Source of the DNA: Paramecium octaurelia
Taxonomy: Eukaryota; Ciliophora; Oligohymenophorea; Peniculida; Parameciidae
Assembly: GCA_905182995.1 (NCBI GenBank)
Contig: CAJJDP010000053.1
Coordinates: 310,001 to 374,000 of the forward strand
DNA length: 64,000 nucleotides
Direction: 5' to 3'
Part shown: positions 33,902-45,819 of the stretch, piece after piece
How positions within the stretch are numbered: the first letter of the stretch is position 1
Layout: each line of letters begins with the position of its first letter
Program-made: the position numbers and the translations under genes
Notes under the pieces: model-generated
Told to the model about the DNA's origin: nothing
The model's input: the letters and a program-made list of their open reading frames with translations, nothing else
The model's database searches: none

Positions 33902-35393
33902 TCATATATAAGATAAAGTAGCCGCTACGACGAGTTTCTTATTCTTCTCTATTCTCTAAAAAGTAGGATGCTATTCATTGAGATATAATTTCAAAATAGC
34001 TGTTGCTTTTTCAAAAGACAACTTTGCACTTTTAAATTTCATTCTATCCAAATACGCCAAGGCTAGATTGTTCAATACTAATGCTAATCCAATATTTTAG
34101 GAGTCGCTATATATTTTATAATGTATTGTACCCATATAAACAAACAATCTATTCATAGAGTTCCATGGCACTACTACTGTTTCCTTACAAATGGTTGATC
34201 ACACCCTGTAAATTGAGAATCTTAATGATGCTTATATGTTTTTCACCATATCTACATAAGGTCTGAATTTGTTACAATTTAATAAGTCCTTCTTTCGATT
34301 AATCTAAGTATTCCAAGGCGAAGTCGTATTCCTTCTCAAGATAATAGATACATCCCAAAGTATAGTAAGTTTCATATATTCTTGGGTCGGAATTTGAGAG
34401 TTTCCCTTATAAAATGGACAATCCCTCATAACAAATCTTCTTTGCATCTGCAAAATCATCTATTTTATAAGAACATAACTTTACTTAACAAAGCATAGAC
34501 AAAAGAGATTTTAACTAATAACTTTGCTATTTCCAACTTCCAATTAACTTATTCATATTGAATTAATGCTTTGGTGTAATAATCTAGGGATGATAAATAT
34601 TAATTGTTGAACAAACAACATTGAGCCTTTGCAATATATATTTAGCATAGTAAATCAAAGTCATTGATCTCAAATTAGTTTAAACATTTATCCAAACATC
34701 TAGAATTCAAATATGAATTAATACTTTTATGCCTCACTAAATTATCCCAACTCCCTAAATACTTGGGATGCATAGCAAAGTGATTAAATGCAAATTATTA
34801 TTAATACTGAAATTTATTATTAATCCTAACATTATTTTAATTACTCATTTCCTTCTTTATACACATCCATCATCTTCTCCAGCGCTAATTTTGAATTACC
34901 ATCTCTCATGAATAGCAATCCTGTTTGAATCTTTTGACTTAATAAATTATCCTTGAGACAATGTTCAAAACTGTTATTTTTGTTCTAATAGAAGGAAATC
35001 TAGTCATCTTCAGATTTTTCACTTTTCTATTCATCTTAATCTTATTGGGGTGTTTCATGTTAAGTTGGTGGAACAGTTAATTTTTTATTCATTTTGATAC
35101 TAGAATGGGAAGATGTTGAAGAACCTTATTTATCAATGTTCTCGGTTTACTCAGAACTTTAACTAATCTATTATTAAGGTAAATTATACTATGTCCATAG
35201 GTTAGTGTTGCTTAGAGAATAAATCATTTTTCTTTTATTGCAAAGGAGGCAATGCAAAATTATGTTATTTTTTAATCACTATACTGATTTTAAACCCATT
35301 CTATATCTTCTTCTACAAAAATTTTGCTGCCTTGTCTATTCCTTTCTCTTCCTACTACAGTTCATTAAAATCTAATATCTCGAACTCTTCCAT
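33902..35393 (-). CDS. TPR-repeat protein, kinesin light chain-like
   Basis: About 450 residues. N-terminal 200 residues are polar and Gln/Ser-rich (MEEFEILDFNELQQEEKGID). The C-terminal half holds tetratricopeptide repeats: LCQIYIAKAQCCLFNNQYLS, DDFADAKKICYEGLSILQGK, DPRIYETYYTLGCIYYLEKE, YDFALEYLDQSKEGLIKL and ALVLNNLALAYLDRMKFKSA. The 42-residue spacing and the NNLALAY/YY.LG patterns are of the kinesin light chain class. Introns of 22, 25 and 25 nt are clear. One more (46 nt if single) near 34760 is needed to keep frame but is not certain, so the middle of the gene is provisional. Confidence 0.65.
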
Positions 35394-35677
35394 TTTTACA
35401 ATAAATATTTTTATTAATACATCCAATAAACATATCATTTTGATCTTGAACGCTGAATCCATTTTGATCACATTCAAATCAACTGGTTATTGATGCAAAA
35501 TGCAATTATTGAGACCAGCGATTCGAATGTACAAAACAGACTTTGAAGATTGAATCAACAATTTAATTTGTAATAAAATTATCACCAAGTCCCATCAATT
35601 CACATTTTAACGATAAACGTTATTCGATTTACGAGTTACATAGATCTTTAATTAAATTTATATATTTTTAATATTAA

Positions 35678-37096
35678 TCAAGGGATATAATCCTTATGAA
35701 GAGATTGTAATAAATCAATAGGATCGCTGAATTGTGCAAATTTGTCTAACTTAAGATTTTAACTATTGTATTATCTAACATCTCTGACTGTTCTTAATGA
35801 CATCAAATAGTTTTGTAAATATAGTAATTCCTACAATCACTACAAAAACATACTTAATCCATTTTATTGTCATAATAATTAATAATTGGGATGCCATTCA
35901 GTGGTTGAAGACAAAAAGAATAGGCTGCATTATCCACTAAAACCATTTCACTCAAGGATCTATTTCCAATTACTCTTAAATCCTTTATGTATGCTCCTTC
36001 TTCAGTTTGCATGCAACTGTCTCTGAAAAATCGATGAGCAATAACATTTTTATGAGGGTCCAAGTAATCAATGACTACATTTGCATAGCAAGAATGCGAT
36101 GCAGTAAATACTATGATCTCAAAATGTTTATGTAAAGTCTATAGAACTTGTTGAGCATAAGGTCTAATATTGATTGAAGCCTAAAAGTCTCTTTATATAC
36201 AATACCTCAATAATCTCTCCGGATGGGAATTTAATTGGTAGAATTACATCACCTGGAACCTGAATTGATTCATTGCAATGGATGAGAGTTTCATCTAAAT
36301 CAAAAACTATAGTTTTCTTATTTGTGGAGGGTAAATTGACTTTCTTATCCTCAACACTTGAAACTATTTTAACAGATTTCTAGAACAAGGACGCCTACAT
36401 TGTTTAAAGCAAATGTTCTCTAATCAATTCAATTGGTCTTGTTATCTCAGGTTGCATATATCCTTTAATTATGGAAGAGATATAATATAAAAATGAGGAA
36501 TCTACTGTTTTTTCTTGAGAGTTCTTCCTTTTAAAATTCGTCTTAATTGAACTACCAGCCTTGGCAGAATCTGGCTTAAGGTTTTTAAAATTACTTTTAT
36601 TGTCAGTCAATGGGGCTTTGACCTAAGTAACAAATGTTGATAAGCTTGGTTTCTTAATTATTGTTCCTTCAATGGAAGGTTTGTATTCATTGTTATTATT
36701 AACTAGAGTACTTGACTTTAATTTATTTTATTATTAAGGAGTGAATTCCCTTTATTCTTTCTACCCTCTATTGGTGAAATCAATTTACACACATTTTTAG
36801 ACAGATTGGGAATTCTGGTTATTTTGTGTGTTTTATGAGAAAAACTTAGAAGCTATACTATTTTTTGATTGTCTCTAACTATTATCAATGTGAGATTTGA
36901 TTGATGAAATTTTATTTTCCAAATAGAGGAGTTTATCTTACAATTTTTTATAATCCTAAGGTGTCTATTTTGATTTGGCTGATGGATTTCGTTCAACATT
37001 CGAACGAATCTCCATATTCTCTTTTTAATCCTTACTACTAAAATATTTGGAATAAAAGTTTTGATTTTGTTTTTGTAATTATATTGAACTTTTCAT
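35678..37096 (-). CDS. HAD-family phosphatase, CTD small-phosphatase (SCP/FCP1) type
   Basis: 456 residues, introns of 25 and 23 nt, modulo-3 consistent. The N-terminal 250 residues are low complexity, Asn/Gln/Ser-rich. The catalytic domain begins KKTIVFDLDETLIHC, the DxDxT phosphotransfer motif with the second Asp as acid/base, then LPIKFPSGEIIE, the Thr in IIVFTASHSCYANVVIDYL, RFFRDSC and the third motif LVDNAAYSFCLQPLNGIPI. This matches small CTD phosphatases/NIF-type enzymes, which dephosphorylate Ser/Thr on RNA polymerase II or Smad-like proteins. It ends SLHKDYIP. Confidence 0.85.
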
Positions 37097-37254
37097 CGTT
37101 TACAAATTCTATTTTTATTATGAATTGGATGAATTAGGTCTTTACAAGTCTTTGCTTGATCTATTTCCCAAATTCTTTTCTGAGAGTGGTCTTCTTATTT
37201 CAATCATATTCAAAAGCTGTTAAAAATTAAAATATTTATAGTAATTAATCGCTT

Positions 37255-38549
37255 TCAAAAATCATATTATTTGAGCAAAGGTTTTTTGTTTGTAGAAAAT
37301 CTCTTAAATGGAGATTAGAACTACTATAATTGCTTAGTTCCCATAATCAATTTCGTCTTTAATTCCTTGTATTTACTAGCCCTAGCCATCGCAGCTTACT
37401 CCTCTGTCAATGACAACTTATCCAACTCCTCCATAACCTATTCATAAGCACAATCAAATACATCTCTATGTTGATGTTCCAATTAATCATTAATCCTTTT
37501 GGCCTGATCTAATTCATGACTCAACTCTTCTGTTGTTTCCAGACATTCCATATGTATCGACTTCAACCTCTCAATCTCATTCCTCTAATCGATTATTGTC
37601 TTTTCCTAATGTTTCACTGTTTGATCTAATTGAATCACTTAGGCATTTAATTCCATGCAAGTATCAGCCTCTTGCTAATAATTTTTTTGATAGAGCAAGC
37701 TCTCCTATTTAAACTTCTCCTTCTGCTTATGTAGTTCTTCAAGATCATTTTGCAATTGTGAAATATAATTCTGAGCTTCTTAATATTGCATCCTTGTATA
37801 TTTCAGGTTTTCACTCTTAGATTTAACCTCATTATTGATCTTGATAATCCAATAAATAAATACGTTTTCGACATCTGCTTTATAAATAAGGGCTTGCTTT
37901 TCAAGATTATCAAATTCAGTTTGTAATTAAGAAAATTGCTTTTCTTTCTCATTCAATTTATCCAATACATCTTCATACGTATTATTCAATAACTCTCTAT
38001 CATGCAACAGTCTACCATATAATATTTCTTATTCTTTACCTCTTTCTTTCATCTTTAGCTGCTTATAATTCTGTTTCTAATCTAAGCTTCTCTTCATACA
38101 ATTTTCTATTGTTTTCTTACAATAAAGCCATATCATTTTTCACTCTCTGATTTTCTTAAGATCTATGTTCTGTTATCTCCTTAAATGCCAAATTCTCTGC
38201 CTTCATTTCCTAATTTTCTATATGCTTTTCAGTTAACTAGGATTTCAAATTATCAATTTCATTTCTCAAATTAGCAATCGTCTTCAATGTCTAATCACTT
38301 CTATTTCGATATTCTACTTCATTTCTCATCTTTTCTTCATGTAACATATTATATCTACAATTAAATGTGATTTCACCTATGTTCTAACGATTTCAAATGA
38401 GTAGCTAATTCTTAGTAGTCTCTATCGTTTTGCTTAAGTTCAAAGTTTTCGGCCTTCAATTATGAAATCATCAAATCCTTTTAATCATTCTCAAATTTCG
38501 CTGGAGAGTAGAATGGTTAATTTAGAAAGTTTTTTTATGAATAAGACAT
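37255..38549 (-). CDS. Long coiled-coil protein
   Basis: 414 residues, introns of 22 and 28 nt, modulo-3 consistent. After a short start (MSYSQKNFLNQPFYSPAKF) almost the whole protein is heptad coil (LRNEIDNLKSQLTEKHIENQ, EIERLKSIHMECLETTEELS, ELDKLSLTEEQAAMARASKY). Ends LIMGTKQLQQFQSPFKRFST. Proteins of this type in ciliates build cytoskeletal sheets and basal bodies; no specific family assigned. Confidence 0.65.
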
Positions 38550-38887
38550 TTTATATATAATATTTATAACAGTGTGTTATTTAAAGTATAAATCTCAAAC
38601 CCATCTTCACATTACTATTTCTATAAAACAATAAGAGATACGAAGAGGATTCAGATGAAAACATCATATATGATAATCATCCTTTGAATTGAGACTATTC
38701 AATGTAATTGTATAATTCATCTGTATTGATTCTCTCTATTACTTTATTACAAATAAAAATAACTAAATCATTCAATAGAGAAAGTTTTGTTAGGGTGACA
38801 TGTAATTCTTTTCAGATGTCTTTAAAATAAATACGAATTATAAGATATAATACAAATCATAATTTTTTATAATGATTATAAAAAACA
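38550..38887. other. Intergenic region
   Basis: 338 bp upstream of the coiled-coil gene and downstream of the alpha-kinase gene. AT-rich, no supported exon; a plus-strand open frame from 38872 is the complement of the kinase C-terminus. Confidence 0.5.
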
Positions 38888-41632
38888 TCAACTGCACTTT
38901 TTGCATTTATATATACCTTATTCATAATATGTATCAGTTAAGACTCTGTCAAAGGAATACAAAGAATTGCATACTCTACATTTTAAAGAGGATAAATATT
39001 TCTTTCCTTCCTTACAGATTTAAATCTATTAACCTTCAATGTTCTCAGATGAAACCTTTAATTTGCAATGCATTTTACAATAGAAACAAATTAGATTTTG
39101 TTATCTACAGCTTACTTTACAACTCTCGCATTTTCCTAGTACTGTTCCTATTCTCAATTACTAATTGATTGGAGTTTTAAAATTTTCAAAGCAACAGCAA
39201 CATTATATTTCATGAATAGCTTGTTCGAGTTCCTTGCATTATTGGCATTTTTTATGGCAATTATTGAAAAAATCTATAAGCTGAATTTGCTGATATTCAT
39301 CGCACGTCTCACATATGATTGATAATTCTTAGGTCTCATTGAATTCCCATTTTGTCTCATCAAATTATGTTATAGCTGCTGTATTTATCAATTATAATTC
39401 CTGGCAAATGAAGCTACATTTATCATGAGCGTTGTAAAAAAAGTTGGCAATACCTTCTTGATTTAGATTTGTTGTATCGTAATTTAAATTTTAATTATAG
39501 TTTCCGAGACTCTAAATTGATGGATCGCTAAATATATTTAATTTACCTTATAAATCTGCAATCAAAAACTATTTACCTGTTTCTTCATAAGTAAAATGAC
39601 TGAATGAAGAATAATAATAATGATCTGGGCTTATATATTATAAGTTATTTGAATATTTTTTCCATTAAATGTTTGGTAGATTGATGTAGGATTCTGCGTA
39701 GATATAGTCCAAACCATAAAAGGGAGAGGAAAGACTATATATCATGGGTGATACATAAAAGATGGGAGGTGCCCCATTTAAATTTTATATTTTTTCCCTA
39801 TAAATTTTTGCTAATTGCTTTGCTATAGTTTATGAAATAAATCTTGATTAGGCGAACTTTTTAGCTTCTTATATTAATTCCTCTGATAATTATACTCGTT
39901 CATTTGAATTATTTTACTTCAAAATTTACTCCTTTTTTTGATATTCTTGAACTATCTTTTTAGGAATTTTAGCGACTAAATTTTGATTGTTTATTACATC
40001 AAATACTTTAAATATATATGAATTAACTCCATCTTCATTTTCTAATATTTTTTCTGGATTTTAATTAATTTTTATAATTGTCTCATTAATTCTCTCTTGT
40101 TATTAACAAATCTAAACAAAATTCCCCCAAAATTGTTTCTTATCTTCTGTTGTTTTACAATCATATTCAATATACTTTGATTTTATGGATTATGCTTTGA
40201 TCTCTATTGGTTTCAATATTTGGCTCTTGCTTATTTTTGAAAAGCTATCCTACAATGAAAAACTTATCAAATTAGGAAAATCTTCTGGGGTAATATGATC
40301 AGTTATTGAAACTTCTGGAAATACGGATTTCATAATAGAAAACATTTTATCTGTTTTTTATGAAATTCTTGAACAAAAGAAAAAATTATTATTCTTAATT
40401 TTTCTGTATCTTCTCATTACATTCTCTAAAGTACCTAGGGGAACTTTATCCATAAAATCATCATCGTCAATATCATGATATTATTTACCATGACAAGGAG
40501 AATCAGCAAATAAAAATGTTATCAATACAGTGTCTTGATGTTTGGAAATATTTAATTATGATGCTTTCTCTATTCCAGCTACAACATCTTCAGCTTCATC
40601 TCCTCCACCACATGCCTTTTATTACTTAATAAATTCCTTAATTGAAGCAATTTTATCAGTTAAGTCATGAAAAACCACATGATTTTTGTCTACAATCTCA
40701 AAATCGTTCTAATTGACTTAATCACTTTCTTCAGAAGAAATCACACTCTTTCTATCAAACTAAATAACACTCTATTTTTTTTTAACAACTATATCACGAT
40801 ATCCTACAAATCCAATTCGAGTAATGTATTTGTTGTTTTAATTTTGAAATTTTTCAATTATATTAGCCATTTGTGAATGGCATTATTAAATCCAACGATC
40901 CATGGTTTTTGTACAATCCATTATAAATATAATGTCGATAATATTTTATTGTTATAATGCTTTATGCATTCTTTTTAATTCCTATTCATCAATCATAACT
41001 TTAATTTAGGAGTTGTTCTCAATGGTTTCTTATTGAAATCTGTAATTCCTTTTATTGCATGGCTTTAATTTTGGTTCCTCAAATTACAATTTTCGATTAG
41101 ATTTAAGTTCCTCCCAAAATACATGTTTCTTAGAGCATTCAATTAAAGGACATATACCTTAAAAATAATCTATGCAGAAATCATCAATATTTGCCAAATG
41201 ATTTTAACATTTACACTTATCTTTTTTGCAGATCACTTCTGGGTTTAGATTTTAAATATTATATTTTTCGTATATTTAGTTTTTCATCTAGGCCCATCTT
41301 AGATGATTATTACAATTTTATTTACATTTACTCTAAAAAAAATCTACGCAATAATCCTGAATCCAGGTCGGATGTAAATATCTACAAGTGTTTATTTCAC
41401 AATTTTTTTTTTTACACATATTGTATCTATAATACCCATTTATCTAAATTTCATTAAAAAGTGTGTCTGTGGACACATGAAATAATTAACAATTTTAATT
41501 AGTACATTCTTCATCATCATTTAAACCTTAAATACAAATCCCTGCAAAACATCTAGGATGTTTTTTCTAACATTGCCAATCGTGACATTTAATGTTATCA
41601 TAGCATAAATCTTATACGTTAAATTAATCCAT
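38888..41632 (-). CDS. Zinc-finger / vWFA / alpha-kinase protein
   Basis: One uninterrupted exon of 914 residues. Residues 1-200 hold about six Cys/His clusters of CCCH flavour: KCHDWQCQKKHPRC, ECTNQNCQLFH, TCRYLHPTW, KCKQNCNNHLRW, CKKDKCKCQNHL and CPLIECSKKHVFW. Residues ~220-450 form a von Willebrand A domain with MIDAS-like DCTKTMDRW (Asp239) and ITRIGFVGYRDI. Residues ~480-770 are an atypical alpha-kinase domain: FKVFDVINNQNLVAKIPKK, YYSSFSHFTYEETGKQFLIA, DLQGKLNIFSDPSIQS and EGIANFFYNAHDKCSFICQE. The C-terminal 140 residues have further zinc pairs (CETC, CHKKCQQC, CESC, CRVC, CKKC). vWFA plus alpha-kinase is known in Dictyostelium VwkA; the flanking zinc modules are the unusual part. Confidence 0.85.
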
Positions 41633-41774
41633 CTTGAGCGATTTTCTATTAAAATAACAAAATTTTGATTAAAATAATTATGTTCTTATTACTTTTACAT
41701 TACTTGGATAAATTATAATATTTTTTGCTTATAATTAAGTATAAATATAATTCAATTGAAAATTAAATATAAAG

Positions 41775-42770
41775 TCACTCCTAAATTTACAATATTTATT
41801 TAGCTCTTCCTTAATTTAATGATTCAAGCAATGTGCATGCCTTACATATTTTATTTGATGATAGTAAATTGCATTTTTAACACAATTGTTTTTAAGGTAA
41901 TTTTTAGTTTTGATGTGGAGCATCTAATTATTCACAAGAGTGAATTAAATCAATTACTGCACTAGGTCTATAAAATATATAATAAAACAGGTACCTTATA
42001 GCTTCTAAATTCTTAATTAATTCTCGAACATGTCCTCTAAAAGCATTAGGAGAGTAAGTGCATTCAGTACTGAAATAAATGAGTTTTTTATAATGTGCAT
42101 ACATTACAATCTCCTTTTCATAAGTGTATTTGAAAGGTTTGCATCTTGGCAATGTTGCAATTCCATTGTCTCCATCATCTCCTGTGATTATGGCAGTAGA
42201 TTTTGGCAATCGAAATATATCACCTCTTAATAGATTCATAAGAAATGTCTCTGCCATATCATCTGCATTATGACCTGTTATAATTTTATCAACTCCCAAT
42301 TATATTGCACCTCTGTCTAATGCTTATCTCCTAAAAACTCCGCAATATGTGCAATTATTATTTAGACCTATTTGTGCTACAACTTCATCCATAGACCAAT
42401 TAAAGAGTTCTTTATATGATAAGATCTTTAATTCCAATTCATAGGTGATTTAGTTCTATTTAACTGTTTCAAGAGAATCATCTCTATATCCCTTAATTCC
42501 TTCATCAATTGATAATAAGTATAAATGCAATCCATAATTATATTTCTTATTTAGCAAAGTAATGACATGAACTAAAACTGTGGAATCTTTGCCTCCTGAA
42601 GCACCTATGGCGATCTTTTCACCAGGCTAAAACATTTATGTAGATATGATTGTATGATGAATCTCATCCTCAAATGCTTAAAAAAAGCAATTTTGGCAAA
42701 TAAGGTTTCCAGTCTTTGGTCTTACCATAAAGGCCTTTTGTGTATTACAACTTTAGCAATATTTTACCAT
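41775..42770 (-). CDS. CTU1: Cytoplasmic tRNA 2-thiolation protein (CTU1/NCS6)
   Basis: 322 residues, one 27-nt intron. ATP-pyrophosphatase that thiolates the wobble uridine of tRNA-Lys, -Glu and -Gln, with URM1 as sulfur carrier. N-terminal zinc ribbon (YCQSC then CQNC), PP-loop SGGKDS at residues 58-63, [19 protein letters not shown] with the CxxC used for Fe-S or catalysis, [20 protein letters not shown], and the C-terminal zinc motif (CQKC then [13 protein letters not shown]). All family landmarks are present. It is notable here because in this code tRNA-Gln species also read UAA/UAG. Confidence 0.92.
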
Positions 42771-42871
42771 TTATTTAAATTATATATTGATTAAAATATG
42801 AAAAATTTATAGGCAATTTAAAGTTTAGTACTGATTTGTATATTTTATTTAAATAATAACAAATTTGATAT

Positions 42872-43713
42872 TCATTGCTATTATTATTATTGTGGTTATT
42901 GTGATTATTATTAATATTATTCTAAAGATTGTTTTTCTACATAAACAACTCTTTATTAATCATTATTATTATTCCTTCTATAATTTTTATTATTATTTTT
43001 ATTATTATAATTATTATTATGATTATTGTTGTTGTTATTTCTCCTTTACCCATTGTTATTATTATTGTTATTATGTTATCTTTATTTATAAAAATTACCG
43101 AAAGTATCAGTGTCAATCTGATTTTGGTTTCTTTATTGAGTTTATCTCTCTTATTTTTGAGTACTGGTTGAAAGAGAATCGAAAAATGAAGTAGGATTAT
43201 ACTTAGGTTTCACCTCTTACTTTTTAATTTTCTCAATTTCATTGGCTTTTTGAAGCATTTCTTCAAAATTAAAAGCTCTGGGATTTGTTCCATTTGATTT
43301 TATTTATTGATTTTATAGGAAATTATTTTGAAATTACCCTTTTTATTCTTGTTACTGCTCTATTTATTCAATATTTTAAGGTGGTTGGAAATGCTATACT
43401 TATTGGGATTGGTTTTCTTATTTGACATTCTCTAATTTGATATCCTCTGGCTTGTTCTCTTCCAAAGTCTTGAAGCCTTTAATTTCAGCTGCCTTGAACA
43501 CCAAAATATCGTAACTTTATTAATTGGGGGGTATTTCATGATCTTAAATAATTATTTAAAAATAATACCAGGTCTTCTTCCCTCCGTTCCAAATGAACGT
43601 ACATCTTTCAATGCAATAGTTTGTTATTGAGGATTAATTTAATAAATTGTACCTTCATATCTGATTTCCGATTTGGTGATAATGCTGACCTTTGAATTAA
43701 ATACTTAAGCCAT
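42872..43713 (-). CDS. LSM14/Scd6-family mRNP protein with Asn/Gln-rich tail
   Basis: 271 residues, one 26-nt intron. An Lsm14 domain fills the first 90 residues (FNSKVSIITKSEIRYEGTIY, TIALKDVRSFGTEGRRP, SYDILVFKAAEIKGFKTL). The FDF-TFG box is present: NPTSFFDSLSTST and DTDTFGNFYKQ. The C-terminal 80 residues are low complexity: runs of Asn with Arg, Tyr and Lys, ending in Gln runs (LEQYQQQSQQPQQQ). The family represses translation and promotes decapping in P-bodies with a DDX6-type helicase. The AT-triplet look of 42880-43080 is the coding DNA of this tail. Confidence 0.85.
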
Positions 43714-43827
43714 TTTTATAAAATAAAAATAAACTAAATCTAAATATTACACAATTCAAATAAAGTTCTATATTTTACCAAGTCATTTTCATCAGAAATA
43801 TATTGATTACTATGAATATTATTTATA

Positions 43828-44409
43828 ATGTATTTGATATTAATTTTAGCAATATTTATCGAATAAATTGATTGCTTAGGAATAGAGTTGATAGACAAGA
43901 AGCCTAAGTGTGTTTACATGAATGCTAAGAAAGATGATTATATAACAATTAAATATTTAGTGGTTGAAGGCGTTCCAAAGGATGTTTAGATATTTTTTTT
44001 TGATCCTTATAATATTTAATATGATTTTGAGAGTAATGAACAACAACTCAAGGCGCTCTACACTGGAAAGTATAGGATTTGTTTTAAAAATAATGGATTA
44101 AGCAAGACCTTGGTTGAGTTCGATTTTGACATTTTAGGAATTGATAAAAGTTATGCATCAAAGAATGATATGCTATAAACAAAGATGAATTTAAATTAAA
44201 TAGATTCAGATTTCAGATGGATTTAAATGCTCCAAAAGGAATCATATCATAGAGAATAAACAATCAATACAAACTTAATAAATCTGTATAAATAATTGAC
44301 AATTTCAAATATTATTAAAGTAATGCTGTTCATAGTAATAATTTCATTTCAATTATTCATCATAAATTAATTTGTTAAATCCCAAGACATGTAGTCTGTA
44401 CCCGTTTGA
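43828..44409 (+). CDS. p24/TMED family cargo receptor
   Basis: 193 residues, intronless. N-terminal signal peptide (MYLILILAIFIE), a GOLD-type beta domain with the Cys pair (LGIELIDKKPKCVYM, KYRICFKNNGLSKTLVEFDF), a coil (QKESYHREQTINTNLINLYK), one transmembrane helix (IIKVMLFIVIISFQLFII) and a short cytosolic tail. This is the p24 layout (ER-Golgi cargo and coat recruitment). The tail lacks an obvious KKXX but is short and polar, as in some members. Confidence 0.8.
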
Positions 44410-44775
44410 TATAGAATAATTGAAGAATATAAAGAAATATCACTTAATTTAATCATGTTATTTTTATTAACTATCAAAATATTTCTATAAATATAATGCA
44501 GTTATTTACCTTTAAATTCCATATATCATTCTTGATATCAACTCTAATTTGAAGGGACAAATATCCTTTTCAATTTTAATATATTAGGTTGATAATGAAA
44601 AATTATCTATTTCTTTGTTTTCTCTCATTTCATCTAAAATATGGGTTAAACAACATAAGTGAAGTATCAAATAACTCCCCAATAATATGGAATTGATAAA
44701 CTTGAGAAGAAGAGTTCAAGCAATGCTTGTTATCTTAAATCAATAAAAATTAAAAAAAGTTAATAATAATTTATA
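44410..44775. other. Intergenic region
   Basis: 366 bp. A plus-strand frame beginning MGQTTQVKYQITPQQYGIDK at 44640 is open and runs in frame into the next gene. I regard the signal-peptide ATG at 44776 as the real start, but a small separate N-myristoylated protein cannot be excluded. Confidence 0.4.
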
Positions 44776-45756
44776 ATGATTAAAGAACTTTTATTATTAT
44801 TATACTTTATCATTTTGGTATATGCATTTGCAAATACAAAATGTGGAGGTAAAAGATATAAATGTGGAGAAGAGAATCAGGACAAGGTCTGTGTAAATGT
44901 GTCAGAATATAGAGGTAAGGTTCATGAATTGTCACCATGTGCTGATGATAAGACATGTTTATGGCAAGATGCTGCCTATTAAAAACCTATATACTGTACA
45001 GACAAGCCAGCTAAAGATAAGATTCTACCAGGAGAAGGTTGTGGTGGGGACAGTGATTGTTTATCGAATAGTTGTATAGGTGGAATATGTCTGGGACTGA
45101 AATTGAACCAATAATGTTCAGGACATCAATATTGTGATGTGGGTTTTTATTGTGATACATATTGTAAAGAGTAAGTTTAATTCGAATAGTCATGCTCAAA
45201 TGATTATTAATGTACTAACAATTGTGTGTGTAATTTGGGGAAATGTGCATATTACTATTCTCTAGAAAACAATATCAAAGCTGATAACCCAAAGGCATGC
45301 TATTATGGATATATAAATCCAAACAATGGAACTTGCCAAAATGGACCTCATAGTTTGACCAAGAGTAAACCATGTGAAACTGACACTGATTGTATTTTAT
45401 TGGACAGCAATGAGAAGTTATATGGATATTCTGAATGTCAATGTGGATTCAATGCTGGCGGGTTTTCTTATTGCAGTTTGGCTGAAGGAGATCCTGAGTA
45501 TTTGAAGATACTGGAATTATTCTAATGGTTATTGTAGGTTAATCAATATTGCCATACTATTTTGAGATATGGGCCTTGCTCTTCTCTTTATCTAGACGAG
45601 TATATCGATTATCAGAAGGCTGTGAAGTTTTATGAACTCTAATCATAAATCATGTTTAATGATGAATGCATTCAGAAGATTTATACTGATGATTATTGGG
45701 GCATCAACTCAAACAGATTATATATACTCTTAATTATTTTATTAATATTATAATGA
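44776..45756 (+). CDS. Cysteine-rich surface protein, probably GPI-anchored
   Basis: 326 residues, intronless. Signal peptide MIKELLLLLYFIILVYAFA, then about 280 residues with some 35 cysteines in repeated short motifs (TKCGGKRYKCG, GCGGDSDCLSNSCIGGIC, QYCDVGFYCDTYC, DYQCTNNCVCNLGKCAYY, GYSECQCGFNAGGFSYC). The C-terminus is a short hydrophobic run after a polar stretch (NSNRLYILLIILLIL), the form of a GPI-attachment signal. The pattern resembles the Dickkopf/EGF-like families expanded in ciliates. Location on the cell surface is inferred. Confidence 0.75.
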
Positions 45757-45819
45757 GACATAAAATATATATTTATATTTTGAAATTCAAATTCAAAAAA
45801 TATTATTTTAATTAATAAA

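Noticed and set aside
38872..39168. A 98-codon plus-strand open frame
   Set aside because: It is the shadow of the Cys-rich C-terminus of the alpha-kinase gene; codon use in the minus-strand frame is far better.
39541..39640. A frameshift or hidden intron in the alpha-kinase gene
   Set aside because: My first count of the stop position was off by one base; corrected coordinates give one uninterrupted frame of 915 codons including the stop.
42865..43194. A plus-strand open frame of 109 codons rich in Ile and Tyr
   Set aside because: It is the complement of the Asn/Gln-rich C-terminus of the LSM14 gene on the minus strand.
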